Shown here piece by piece: positions 1-8,605 of a stretch of 64,000 nt of DNA. Every line of letters begins with the position of its first letter. Positions within the stretch are counted from its first letter, which is position 1. The stretch comes from Paractinoplanes ovalisporus (GTDB taxonomy: Bacteria; Actinomycetota; Actinomycetes; Mycobacteriales; Micromonosporaceae). Location of the stretch: assembly GCF_016834655.1 (NCBI RefSeq), contig NZ_JAENHP010000014.1, forward strand, positions 124,001 to 188,000, in the 5' to 3' direction. The translations under genes and the position numbers were made by a program. The notes under the pieces were generated by a model. The model ran no database searches. It was not told where the DNA came from and worked only from the letters and a program-made list of their open reading frames with translations.

Positions 1-878
1 CCGAGTCGTACCCGGCCTGGCACCTGCGTTCCCTCGTCCGCGCGTTGCGAACCGCCGGCCGTCCGCTCGTCTACACCCTGCACGATCTGGAGAACCCGCA
101 GCTGACCGACCAGACACTGCACCTCGAGCAGCTCGACGTGCTGGTCCGGGCGGCCGACGAGCTGGTGACCCTGACCGCGGGCGCGGCGGCCGAGATCCGG
201 CGGCGCTGGGGACGTACGGCCGAGGTCATCGCCCACCCGCATCTGCTGCCGTTCGACGCGCCGGCGCCGGTGGGGACCGGATCGGACACGTACGTGATCG
301 GCGTGCACCTGCGGGACATCCGGCCCGGCACCGACGCCGTACGGGCCGTCGCGACCCTGCTCGACGCCGTCGACCGCCTGTGCGCGCAGGGCGTCGCCGC
401 GTCCGCCCGCGTCCATGTCAACGAACGGGTCCGCGACGAGGCCGCCCGCGACCGGGTGGCCGCCCTGGTCACCGGGCACCGGGCGGCCGAGTTGCGCCGC
501 GGCGAACGGCTGGACGACGACGCCCTGGCCCGGTCGATCGCCGACCTCGACGTGGCCGTGCTGCCCTACCGCGCCGGCACCCACTCCGGCTGGGCCGAGC
601 TCTGCTGGGACCTCGGCGTCCCCGTCGCCGGCCCGCCCGTCGGGTATGCCGGCGAGCAGCATCCGGAGGACTTCGCCGTCTTCGACATGGGCGACGGCGG
701 GGCGCTCGCTCACGCCGTACGGAAACTCCTGCTCGCCGCGCCCCGCCCCGGTTCGGCCGCTCGTGCGCAGCGGACGGCCGACCGGCGCCGCCGTCGCATG
801 GCCGATGCCGCCGCGATCACCGCCGCCCACACCGCCCTCTATGAGCGGGTCCTCAGCCGTACGGAGAAAGCCGCATGA
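1..878 (+). CDS. glycosyltransferase, 5'-truncated by the window edge
   Basis: The reading frame is open from base 3 and runs to the stop at 876-878, so the true start lies left of the window. A TTG at 45 is only an internal possibility, because in-frame residues before it (ESYPAWHLRSLVRALR) look like ordinary protein. Readable parts include VYTLHDLENP, typical of the N-terminal Rossmann half of GT-B enzymes, then PHLLPFD and AVLPYRAGTHSGWAELCWDL. The last fits the C-terminal donor-binding lobe, where a Glu follows a small loop. It probably transfers a sugar from a nucleotide-sugar donor to an unknown cell-surface or secreted acceptor. The stop overlaps the next start by 4 nt (ATGA), so it is the first visible gene of a four-gene glycosyltransferase operon. 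Confidence 0.75.
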   Translation, partial: ESYPAWHLRSLVRALRTAGRPLVYTLHDLENPQLTDQTLHLEQLDVLVRAADELVTLTAGAAAEIRRRWGRTAEVIAHPHLLPFDAPAPVGTGSDTYVIGVHLRDIRPGTDAVRAVATLLDAVDRLCAQGVAASARVHVNERVRDEAARDRVAALVTGHRAAELRRGERLDDDALARSIADLDVAVLPYRAGTHSGWAELCWDLGVPVAGPPVGYAGEQHPEDFAVFDMGDGGALAHAVRKLLLAAPRPGSAARAQRTADRRRRRMADAAAITAAHTALYERVLSRTEKAA

Positions 879-1972
879 GCCGCCGCAAACGGACCATCGT
901 CGTCATCGCGCCGCTGCGGCACCCGATCCGGGAACCGCACGCGGGCGGGCTCGAGGCCATGGTGTGGGACCGCGTCCGGATGTTGCGCGCCCGCGGCCAC
1001 CGCGTGCTGCTGTGCGCGGTCGAGGGCTCGCAGTTCCTCGAGGACAGCCCGCCCGAGTTCCGGCTGCCGGCCGTTGTCTGGCCCGACGAGCGCGAGGCCA
1101 CCGACTCCACGTTCCCGCCCGGGCACCTCGAACGGGCCATCCCGGCGCTGGAGGCCGCCCTCGACCACATCGGCCGTCACGCGGACGTGATCGACCTGGT
1201 CGACAACCACAGCCTGCACCCGCAGCCACTGGCCCGGGCCGGCCGGCTCGGCGTGCCCATGGTGACCACGCTGCACACGCCGCCGCTGCCCCGGCTCGTC
1301 GCGCCGGCCCGCGCCGGGGAACACCGCGGACGCCTGCTCGCCGTCAGCGCCCACACCGCGGCCGAATGGCGCGAGCACGGGGTGGAGGCCGCCGTGCTGC
1401 CGAACGCCATCGACCCCGGCCGCTGGCGCCTCGGGCCGGGCGGCCGCGACCTGGTCTGGTTCGGGCGGATCGTGCCGGAGAAGGGTGTCCATGTGGCAGT
1501 GCAGGCGGCCCGCCTCACCGGCCGCACGCTGCGCATCGCGGGCCGCGTCGGCGACGTCGACTACTTCCAGGAACACATCCGCCCGTTCCTCGGCGACGGC
1601 GTCGACTACCTCGGCCCGCTGGGTCAGCCCGCGCTGGCCGATCTGGTCGGCCGCAGCGCCTGTGCCCTGGTCACCCCGCTCTGGCCGGAGCCGTTCGGCC
1701 TCGTCGTCGCGGAGGCGCTGGCCACGGGCACCCCCGTCGCCGCGTTCGACACCGGCGGCATCGGCGAGGTCGCGGGATCCGCGCCGGCGGTCCGGCTCGT
1801 GCCCATGGGCGACGCCGAGGCCCTGGCCGACGCGGCCGAGCGGCTGGCTCGTGGTCGTCGCCGCGACCGCCGGCAGACGCGGGCCGACGCGCTGGCCCGC
1901 TTCTCGCTCGAACACCGGGCCATCGAACTGGAGCACATCTTCGACATGGCGGGAGCCGACGCATGGGTCTGA
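875..1972 (+). CDS. GT4-type glycosyltransferase
   Basis: This 365-residue protein has the two-lobed layout of GT-B, family 4 enzymes. The N-terminal lobe starts with IVVIAPLRHPIREPHAGGLE, a variant of the glycine-rich loop. The C-terminal lobe begins near LVWFGRIVPEKGVHVAVQAA and contains EPFGLVVAEALATGTPVAAF, the E-x7-E donor-binding motif of GT4. Family members are retaining transferases that use nucleotide-activated sugars at the membrane or in the cytosol; the acceptor is unknown. The start overlaps the previous stop and its own stop overlaps the next start, indicating translational coupling. Confidence 0.85.
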   Translation: MSRRKRTIVVIAPLRHPIREPHAGGLEAMVWDRVRMLRARGHRVLLCAVEGSQFLEDSPPEFRLPAVVWPDEREATDSTFPPGHLERAIPALEAALDHIGRHADVIDLVDNHSLHPQPLARAGRLGVPMVTTLHTPPLPRLVAPARAGEHRGRLLAVSAHTAAEWREHGVEAAVLPNAIDPGRWRLGPGGRDLVWFGRIVPEKGVHVAVQAARLTGRTLRIAGRVGDVDYFQEHIRPFLGDGVDYLGPLGQPALADLVGRSACALVTPLWPEPFGLVVAEALATGTPVAAFDTGGIGEVAGSAPAVRLVPMGDAEALADAAERLARGRRRDRRQTRADALARFSLEHRAIELEHIFDMAGADAWV

Positions 1973-2928
1973 CCGGCTGGTACATCCACCACCACGGCGC
2001 CGGGCACCTGACCCGTTTCCGGGCCGTACGCCCCCATCTGCCCGGCGACGTTGTCGTCTTCAGCTCGCTGCCGCAACCGGAAAGCCTGCCGGCCGCGACG
2101 ACATGGGTGCACCTCGACCGTGACGACGACGGCGACACGGCCGGAGCCGACCCGACCGTAGGCGGATTGCTGCACTGGGCGCCGCTCGGGCACGCCGGTC
2201 ACGCACGCCGGTTCGCGGCCATCACCGGCGCGATCGCCGACCGCCGCTTCGACCGGTTCGTGGTCGACGTGTCGGTCGAAGTCGCGCTTCTCGTACGCCT
2301 CCTGGGCGTCCCCACCGTCGTCGTCACCCAGCCCGGCGACCGTAGCGACACCCCGCACCGGCTCGCCTACGCGTCGGCGACCCGGGTGCTGGCCCCATGG
2401 CCCGTGGGTGTGCACGCTTCATCCGTTGCGCCCACGCTGGTCGAGGTCGGGGGCATCTCGCGCTTCGACGGCCGGGAGCGGGACGTCGAACCGGACCCCG
2501 GCCGCGTGCTCGTGCTGGGCGGCGGCGTGGCCGGAAGCGACCTGGCCTCCGCCGCCGCGGCCACACCGGAAACGCAATGGCAGCTCGCGGGTGGCACGGC
2601 GTCGACCTGGATCGAGGACCCGTGGGAGGCGTTGCAGCGGGCCGAGGTGGTGGTCGCCGCCGCCGGTCAGAACAGCGTCGCCGACCTGGCGGCCGCCGGC
2701 GCCCGGGCGGTCATCGTCCCCCAGCCGCGCCCGTTCGACGAGCAGGTGGCCACCGGTCGCGTCCTGACCGACCGCCGTCTCGCCGTCGTCCGTCCCGCAT
2801 GGCCCGCGGCCCACGAGTGGCCGGCGCTGCTCGAGCGGGCCCGTTCCCTGCGGCCCGACTGGTCACAGTGGGGAGTCACCGGCGCGGCGAAGCGGGCCGC
2901 CGACACGATCGCGCAGGTGGGCGCATGA
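1963..2928 (+). CDS. GT-B glycosyltransferase-like protein (MurG/GT28 type C-terminal lobe)
   Basis: The 321-residue protein starts at the ATG at 1963, inside the end of the preceding gene (10-nt overlap). Its N-terminus MGLTGWYIHHHGAGHLTRF carries the GxGH-like loop of GlcNAc-transferase-like GT-B proteins. The C-terminal half has VLVLGGGVAGSDLA and AEVVVAAAGQNSVADLAAAGARAVIVPQPRPFDEQ, matching the family pattern in which a Gly-rich loop and a late Glu/Gln hold the UDP-sugar. The open frame continues far upstream of 1963, but that part lies over the two preceding genes and is not read as coding. Third gene of the glycosyltransferase operon. Confidence 0.75.
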   Translation: MGLTGWYIHHHGAGHLTRFRAVRPHLPGDVVVFSSLPQPESLPAATTWVHLDRDDDGDTAGADPTVGGLLHWAPLGHAGHARRFAAITGAIADRRFDRFVVDVSVEVALLVRLLGVPTVVVTQPGDRSDTPHRLAYASATRVLAPWPVGVHASSVAPTLVEVGGISRFDGRERDVEPDPGRVLVLGGGVAGSDLASAAAATPETQWQLAGGTASTWIEDPWEALQRAEVVVAAAGQNSVADLAAAGARAVIVPQPRPFDEQVATGRVLTDRRLAVVRPAWPAAHEWPALLERARSLRPDWSQWGVTGAAKRAADTIAQVGA

Positions 2929-3710
2929 CCACCGTCATCACGCTCTGCTCAGCCGCGCGCCTGGACCACGTACGGCGTCAGCAGCAGTTCCTGGCGACCC
3001 AGCCTGTACGCCGCGTCGTCGTCTGGCTGGACCCCGACCCGCCGCCGCCGTTCCCCGGCGCTTCGGTCGTGCACGTCCCGCCCGGCCCGCACGGCATGCG
3101 GCTGGCCGCCGGCCGCAACCGGGGTGCCGTCCACGCCGACGACCTGCTCGTCTTCCTGGACGCCGACTGCCTGCCCGGCCCGTCGCTGCTCGCGCGGTAC
3201 CAGTCCGCCGCGGCCGCCCACCCGGACGCCGTGTTGTGCGGCCCGGTCACATATCTGCCGGAAGGGCTGCGGCCCGTGGAGCCCAATGCGCTGCCGTCCC
3301 TGACCGCGCCGCACGCGGCCCGCCCGTCCCCGCCCGACGGCGAGAACGTCGTCGCCGGCCCCGACGACTACCGGCTGTTCTGGTCGCTCTCGTTCGCGGT
3401 GACGGCGCCGACGTGGACCCGGCTGGGCGGCTTCGACGAGGCGTACGAGGGTTACGGCGGCGAGGACACCGACCTGGCCTGGACGGCCCGCACGGCCGGC
3501 ATCCCGCTGGTCTGGGTCGGCGGCGCGCACGCCTACCACCAGTACCACCCGACCTCGTCGCCGCCGTGGCAGCACCTGGACGACATCCTGCGCAACGGGC
3601 GTCTCTTCGCCGCCCGGTGGGGTTTCTGGCCGATGCAGGGCTGGTTGGACGCGTTCGCCGAGGCCGGCGCGATCCGGCCGACCCCGACGGGATGGGAGCG
3701 CTCGGGCTAG
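2925..3710 (+). CDS. GT2 family glycosyltransferase
   Basis: This 261-residue GT-A protein begins at ATG 2925 in an ATGA overlap. LVFLDADCLPG holds the DxD metal- and nucleotide-binding motif at about residues 76-78. WTRLGGFDEAYEGYGGEDTDLAWTA is the GGFDExxxGxGxEDxDL block of the galactosyltransferase-like GT2 C-terminal domain, which carries the catalytic base. The enzyme is an inverting transferase by family. No transmembrane helix is seen, so it is probably cytosolic or peripheral. Last gene of the operon; a strong stem-loop lies 7 nt after its stop. Confidence 0.85.
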   Translation: MTTVITLCSAARLDHVRRQQQFLATQPVRRVVVWLDPDPPPPFPGASVVHVPPGPHGMRLAAGRNRGAVHADDLLVFLDADCLPGPSLLARYQSAAAAHPDAVLCGPVTYLPEGLRPVEPNALPSLTAPHAARPSPPDGENVVAGPDDYRLFWSLSFAVTAPTWTRLGGFDEAYEGYGGEDTDLAWTARTAGIPLVWVGGAHAYHQYHPTSSPPWQHLDDILRNGRLFAARWGFWPMQGWLDAFAEAGAIRPTPTGWERSG

Positions 3711-3716
3711 CGCCGG

Positions 3717-3750
3717 TTTCGCCGCAGCCCCGGGCCCGGCTGCGGCGAAA
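3717..3750. terminator. perfect 13-bp stem-loop between convergent genes
   Basis: TTTCGCCGCAGCC (3717-3729) pairs perfectly with GGCTGCGGCGAAA (3738-3750) around an 8-nt loop. The stem ends in A/T pairs on both sides, so a short U-run-like end exists in both directions. It lies between the stops of the glycosyltransferase operon (3710) and the DUF2267 gene (3756) and probably terminates both. Confidence 0.8.
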
Positions 3751-3755
3751 GGGCG

Positions 3756-4223
3756 TCAGGCGAGTTGGGCCGGTGCCACCGCGGGCATCCGGACCTTGGC
3801 CGTGAGAGCGGCCGGCCTCGCGGCGGCACGGGTCGCCACCGGCGGCCGGCCCGAGCGCAGCAACGGACGCAGGTCCGGGGCGACCAGGTGGGCGAACGCC
3901 GCTGGGCTGATCACGCGCAGGGACGCGTTGAGGTGCTCCAGCACCACCCGCGCCAGGAAAGCGTTGTCGGGCTCGTCCACGTACAGGACCGAAGCGACCC
4001 GCCCGAGGAAGGCGCGGCAGGTGGCCGGCGTCTCCACCCGTACGCGGCCGTCCATCTGCTCGCGGATCTCGCCGTGCAGATGCGGGGCCAGCAACTCCAG
4101 CGAGCGCGCCGGAAGCACGTCGGCCAGGGCACCGACCACGCCGCTGACCACACGAAGGCTCTCACGCCGGCCGTGCAGACGGGCCCGACGCTCGACACCG
4201 GCTAGAAGACCGTCAATATCCAC
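3756..4223 (-). CDS. DUF2267 domain protein
   Basis: A 155-residue protein is read from a GTG at 4223, chosen because GGGGAGGA lies 6 nt upstream. The frame stays open above this point but has no comparable site. Segments such as LRVVSGVVGALADVLPARSLELLAPHLH and DNAFLARVVLEHLNASLR show the two-lobed helical repeat of DUF2267, a small actinobacterial domain of unknown biochemical role. The basic, Ala/Pro-rich C-terminus after RSGRPPVATRAAARP looks disordered. No signal peptide or membrane helix. It is convergent with the upstream operon. Confidence 0.65.
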   Translation of the reverse strand: MDIDGLLAGVERRARLHGRRESLRVVSGVVGALADVLPARSLELLAPHLHGEIREQMDGRVRVETPATCRAFLGRVASVLYVDEPDNAFLARVVLEHLNASLRVISPAAFAHLVAPDLRPLLRSGRPPVATRAAARPAALTAKVRMPAVAPAQLA

Positions 4224-4322
4224 CGAGCGTCCTCCCCGAACCTGTTTGATCGTGTTCCGGATTGCCCCCGGACAAAGCGACAAAACAGCGATGAGGCCGA
4301 CGTCACCCGGAAGCGCGACGGG

Positions 4323-4350
4323 CCCCGGCCGCCGGGTGCGACGGCCGGGG
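4323..4350 (-). terminator. stem-loop after the lipase gene
   Basis: CCCCGGCCG (4323-4331) pairs with CGGCCGGGG (4342-4350) around a 10-nt loop, just past the stop of the minus-strand hydrolase gene at 4357. It is GC-rich without a clear U-run, as is common in actinomycetes. Confidence 0.5.
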
Positions 4351-4356
4351 CGGGGC

Positions 4357-5553
4357 TCAGTTGCCCAGCTCGATGAACCACCGGGTCGCGGCGGGCACGC
4401 CCAGCACCTCGGACCCCTCGTGGACAAAACCGTTGTAGGAGGTGTTGACGCCGAGGTCGACCTTCGGGGCGCCGAGCGCGCGGTGGCAACTGTCCGTGTT
4501 GGCGTTCACGGCTTCCTCGTCACCGGGGCTGTAGTAGAGCCGTACGGGCATCCGCGGCGCCCAGTTGGTGCAGACGCTGTCGGCCTCGGCCAGCGCCGCC
4601 GCGAAACGCCCGGCCGGGTGCAGCAGCATCGCCTTGCCGGCGGGCGTGAGCAGGTCGTCGATCGTGGCCGGCAGCGCCTCGATGACCTCCTGGCCGGTGT
4701 GGGTGCCGTCGAAGAGCTCGGGCAGGCCCACGTACGGCTTCCGGAACACGTACCCGGGCGTGGGATAGATGTCGTGCAACCGGTCGAACGCGGCCAGCAG
4801 ATAGGTCGTGTAGGCGCTGGCCAGCACCGGGTGGACGGCCGGCGTGAACAGGGCCGGGATCTCCGCGCGCCGGAAGTCGTAGGCGCCGCTGATCGGGGCG
4901 ACCGCGGCCGCCCGGAACCACGGATCGGCTCCCGCCTGCAACGCCCGGGCCAGTCCGAGGGCCGCCGAAGCACCCTGCGAGAAGCCGGAGGCGTAGACGT
5001 CGCGAGTCAACACCCTTCCCTCCGTACGGGCGAAAACGCGCGCGGCCCGCAGCAGGTCGAGTGATGCCGTGGTTTCCGACGGCACGTCCATCCACGGGTG
5101 CGGACCCGGCCCGGCGCCGAGGCCGAGGTAGTCGGGTGCGACCGCCGCGAACCCGGCCGACGCGAACGTCAGGGCCGGCCCGGTCAGGAACACGTCGTCC
5201 GAGGTGGACGGGGCGTCACCCCGGTAGATCGAGGTGCCGTGCCCGAACGACACCGTACGGAGTTTCCGCTGGTCGTTGATGGGCAGGGCGACCAGGCCGC
5301 TGGCCGTGGTGGGCTTCCCGGTGGCGTCGGTCGTGCGATAGACGAGCCGGTACGTCCGTACGCCGTAGCGGTCGGTTCCCGGGTCGAACTTGTCGGCGCT
5401 CAGCGCCGCGTCGACGTCACCCCGGGTCGGATAGGTGTGCCGGGCGGTGACCGAGACCACCTGGCCGGTCGCCGCCGTGGCCGGGTGCGCGGCCACCACG
5501 AGCGAGGATGCGATGAGCGCCCCCGCGATGCTCAAACTCAGCAGTTTCCTCAT
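4357..5553 (-). CDS. secreted lipase/esterase-like alpha/beta hydrolase
   Basis: The product is 398 residues from the ATG at 5553. That start is preferred over an upstream in-frame one because it opens directly with a Sec signal peptide, MRKLLSLSIAGALIASSLVV, ending near HPATAATG. The mature part carries SFGHGTSIYRG (oxyanion region), YASGFSQGASAA with the nucleophile elbow G-F-S-Q-G, and YYSPGDEEAVNANTDSC, a plausible acid site. A late His in NGFVHEGSE completes a triad. Length and layout match secretory lipases (LIP-like) that cleave esters outside the cell. It is monocistronic and divergent from the regulator that starts at 5700. Confidence 0.8.
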   Translation of the reverse strand: MRKLLSLSIAGALIASSLVVAAHPATAATGQVVSVTARHTYPTRGDVDAALSADKFDPGTDRYGVRTYRLVYRTTDATGKPTTASGLVALPINDQRKLRTVSFGHGTSIYRGDAPSTSDDVFLTGPALTFASAGFAAVAPDYLGLGAGPGPHPWMDVPSETTASLDLLRAARVFARTEGRVLTRDVYASGFSQGASAALGLARALQAGADPWFRAAAVAPISGAYDFRRAEIPALFTPAVHPVLASAYTTYLLAAFDRLHDIYPTPGYVFRKPYVGLPELFDGTHTGQEVIEALPATIDDLLTPAGKAMLLHPAGRFAAALAEADSVCTNWAPRMPVRLYYSPGDEEAVNANTDSCHRALGAPKVDLGVNTSYNGFVHEGSEVLGVPAATRWFIELGN

Positions 5554-5699
5554 GCGTCCGACGCTAGGTTTCGGCCGGCGCCGAGTCAGACCGGCCGTCC
5601 CCCGTCTTTGCGGTGGTGCTGCCACCACCTGGGGTCATGGCCCCGCCGCGATAGGGTCGTGAACGGATTTCATGTCGTACGACCGGGGGACTGCCACTT

Positions 5700-8444
5700 T
5701 TGGATCGCGTTGAGTTCGTCGTCGATGCCGCGCTGCTCGATCGGCTGGCGCACTGGGGTGGCAACGTATCCGCACTGCACCGGGAACTGGTGGCCGAGGC
5801 CGGCGGCGCGCGCGTGCCGAGCCTGGCGACGCTGCATCGGGCCATCACCAAGGCTCAGGCCGTCAACGCGCCGCCGCCGCGCGACGACCGTCCGGAACCG
5901 CCCGACCCCGGGGTGGCGATGTCGATGGACGAGCTGACCGGACGGCTGCACGCGCTCAAGGTCTGGGCCGGCGATCCGTCCTACGCGCGGATCACCACCC
6001 TGGTCAACGCCGCGTGGCGCCGTTCCGGCCGGCCGAGCAGCGAGCTGGTCGGGCGCACCACCGTGGGCGACTGCTTCCGTCCCGGGCGGCGCCGGCTCAG
6101 CGTGGAACTGGTCACGGCGATCGTGCAGGTGCTGCATCCCGATCCGGCGTACCTGGCGCAATGGCAGCAGGCGTTGCAGATCGTCGCCGGCCAGCGGCGG
6201 GCGGCTTCGCAGGTACGCGTGTACGGCGCCCTGCCCCCGGAGCTGCCGCTGTTCACCGGCCGGGAGGAGGAGTTACGCCGCCTGCGGGACACGCTCACCC
6301 CGTACGGGCCGGTCGTGATCGCCACCATCGAGGGGATGGCCGGAGTCGGGAAGACCCAGCTGGCCGTGCGGGCGGCCCACCAGGTCCCGTACGAGAAAAC
6401 GCTCTTCGTCAGTCTTCGCGGTTTTGATCCTGACCCGGGGCACCCGCCGGCCGACCCGGTCGCGGTGCTGGACGGCTTTCTGCGGCAGCTCGGCGTGTCC
6501 GGCTCGAACGTCCCGCACGACCTCGACGCCTGCCGGCGGCTCTACAACGAGCGGCTTTCCGGCTCCCGTACGCTCATCGTGCTGGACAACGCCGTCGACG
6601 CCGACCAGGTGCGGCCCCTGCTGCCGAGCGTGCCGGGCTGTTCGGTGCTGGTCACCAGCCGGCGCAGTCTCGACGCGCTCAACCCGGCCGTCTCGCTGAC
6701 CCTCGACGTGTTCGGCCGGCCCGAGGCGTTGCGGCTGCTGACCGACGAGGTCGGCGAGGCCGCGGTGCACGAGGACCCGGACGCCGCGGCCCGCATCACG
6801 GAACTCTGCGGACGGCTGCCGCTGGCGCTCGGCCTGATCGCGGCGCAGGTGCGGGCGAAACCGGGCTGGGCTCTGGCCGACCACGCGGAGTGGCTCGACG
6901 AGCGCCGCCGGGCCGGGCGCCTCGACGACGGCGTGACCCTCGCGCTCGACCGGTCGTACGAGAATCTGGACGCCGACCGGCAACGCTTGCTCCGGCTGGT
7001 GGCGCTGCACCCGGCCGAAGACTTCGACGCCTACGCGGCGGCCGCGCTGACCGGGGGCGACCTGGAGTCCGTACGGACCGGGCTCCGGCAGCTGTACGAG
7101 GATCACCTGGTCACGCTCGCGGGCGACGACCGCTACACACAGCACGACCTGATCCGCCTGTACGCGGCCGAGCGCGCCCACGAGCAGGAACGACCGGCCG
7201 ATCGGCGGGCGGCGCTGACCCGCCTGTTCGACCACTACCTGGCCACCACCGTGGGCGCGATGAAGATCCTGTATCCCACGGGCGCCGACCGCCGGCCGCC
7301 GGCCCCGCCGACAACCGCGCCCGTGCCGGCCCTGACCGGCTCGGATGCCGCCTCGGCGTGGCTGAGCGCCGAACACCCCACGCTGTTGGTGGTCGCCACG
7401 TACGCCGCGGACCACGAATGGCCGACCCACACCACCCGTCTCGCGGAAGTGCTGTTCTCCTACCTGCTCTACACGAGCTATCGCGACCTGCTGGCCATGA
7501 ACGACCGGGCGGCCGCGGCGGCCCGGTCGATCGGTGACGCCCGGTCCGAGGCCAAAGCCCTGTCGGCGCAGGGCGTCGCCTTCACCAACCTGGGTCAGAA
7601 CGAGCGGGCGGCCGATCGTCTGGAGCGTTCGGTCGAGTTGTTCCGCAGCATCAACGACGTTCGCGGTCAGGCCCACACCGTGATGAACCTGGCCAACCTG
7701 ACCTTCTATCACCGCGGTCCGGCCGCGGCGAAGGTCCACTACGAGAAGGCGCACGCCCTCTATCTCGAGGCCGACGACCGGATCGGGGAATCGCGGTCCC
7801 TGCACAACCTCGGCTACAACGAGGGGACGCTCGGCAACTTCGACGAGGCGATCGACTACCTGACCCGGGCGCTCGCGATCCACCAGGAGCTGAGCGACCT
7901 CGACAGCGCCGCCAAGGCCCTGAGCAACATGGCGGACATCGAGACGCGGTGCGGCCGGCTCGACGAGGCCCAGCAGCACGGCCAGGAGGCGCTGGCCCTG
8001 AGCCGCCGGCTCGGCAACCGCAACTTCGAGGCGGACGCCCTGGACGCCCTCGGCCTGGTCCACACCCGCCGGGGCGATCCGGAACGGGCCATCACCCTGC
8101 ACGAGCAGGCGCTGGCGCTCAAACGCGAGGTCGGCGACCGGGTCGCCGAGGCCGACATCCGCAACGGGCTCGGCGAGGCGACCCGCGCGGCCGGCCGGCT
8201 GGAGTTGTCGGTCGCCCACTTCGAGGCGGCGCTGGCCATCACCGGTGACGACGGCATGGCCGAACAGCGGGCGCGGGCGTACACCGGTCTCGGCCACACC
8301 CTGGCGGAGCAAGGAGATCCAGTCGGCGCCCGTGGGTTCTTCGAGCGGGCGCTGAACCTCTACGTCGAGCACGACATGTACGAGGCCGACAGCATCCGCC
8401 GCTTGCTGGCGAGCGGGACGGGCAGTCGAACGACGACGTCGTAG
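5700..8444 (+). CDS. NB-ARC/TPR transcriptional regulator (AfsR-like without SARP domain)
   Basis: The 914-residue protein starts at TTG 5700, about 10 nt after GGGGGA. Residues about 76-165 form the small XRE-like HTH domain common in actinobacterial multidomain regulators. A P-loop NTPase follows, with GMAGVGKT at 212-219 and TLIVLDNAVDADQV as Walker B. The segment SVLVTSRRSLDAL is a sensor-like motif. The C-terminal third is tandem TPR repeats (for example AKALSAQGVAFTNLG, ESRSLHNLGYNEGTLGNFDE, ADALDALGLVHTRRGDPER). Such STAND proteins switch on ATP binding and usually control nearby genes or secondary metabolism. Likely targets here are the divergent lipase gene or the following phosphodiesterase fusion (inference). 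Confidence 0.85.
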   Translation: MDRVEFVVDAALLDRLAHWGGNVSALHRELVAEAGGARVPSLATLHRAITKAQAVNAPPPRDDRPEPPDPGVAMSMDELTGRLHALKVWAGDPSYARITTLVNAAWRRSGRPSSELVGRTTVGDCFRPGRRRLSVELVTAIVQVLHPDPAYLAQWQQALQIVAGQRRAASQVRVYGALPPELPLFTGREEELRRLRDTLTPYGPVVIATIEGMAGVGKTQLAVRAAHQVPYEKTLFVSLRGFDPDPGHPPADPVAVLDGFLRQLGVSGSNVPHDLDACRRLYNERLSGSRTLIVLDNAVDADQVRPLLPSVPGCSVLVTSRRSLDALNPAVSLTLDVFGRPEALRLLTDEVGEAAVHEDPDAAARITELCGRLPLALGLIAAQVRAKPGWALADHAEWLDERRRAGRLDDGVTLALDRSYENLDADRQRLLRLVALHPAEDFDAYAAAALTGGDLESVRTGLRQLYEDHLVTLAGDDRYTQHDLIRLYAAERAHEQERPADRRAALTRLFDHYLATTVGAMKILYPTGADRRPPAPPTTAPVPALTGSDAASAWLSAEHPTLLVVATYAADHEWPTHTTRLAEVLFSYLLYTSYRDLLAMNDRAAAAARSIGDARSEAKALSAQGVAFTNLGQNERAADRLERSVELFRSINDVRGQAHTVMNLANLTFYHRGPAAAKVHYEKAHALYLEADDRIGESRSLHNLGYNEGTLGNFDEAIDYLTRALAIHQELSDLDSAAKALSNMADIETRCGRLDEAQQHGQEALALSRRLGNRNFEADALDALGLVHTRRGDPERAITLHEQALALKREVGDRVAEADIRNGLGEATRAAGRLELSVAHFEAALAITGDDGMAEQRARAYTGLGHTLAEQGDPVGARGFFERALNLYVEHDMYEADSIRRLLASGTGSRTTTS

Positions 8445-8605
8445 CCGTACGCCATGTGCCGTCGTTCCCCCGTTCGGCTGCCCGTTCCCGCTCATCCCCG
8501 TCGATCATCGCGGCCCGGCCGGCCCGAACGGCGGAATCCGACCGACTCCGACCGTTTCTCACCCGGGCGGCATAATCGTCGATGTCCGGAAGGGGGTGGG
8601 GCAGC

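Noticed and set aside
415..1962. Open frame upstream of the third glycosyltransferase gene.
   Set aside because: It lies across the first two glycosyltransferase genes in another frame and has Pro/Arg-rich nonsense composition. The real start is ATG 1963.
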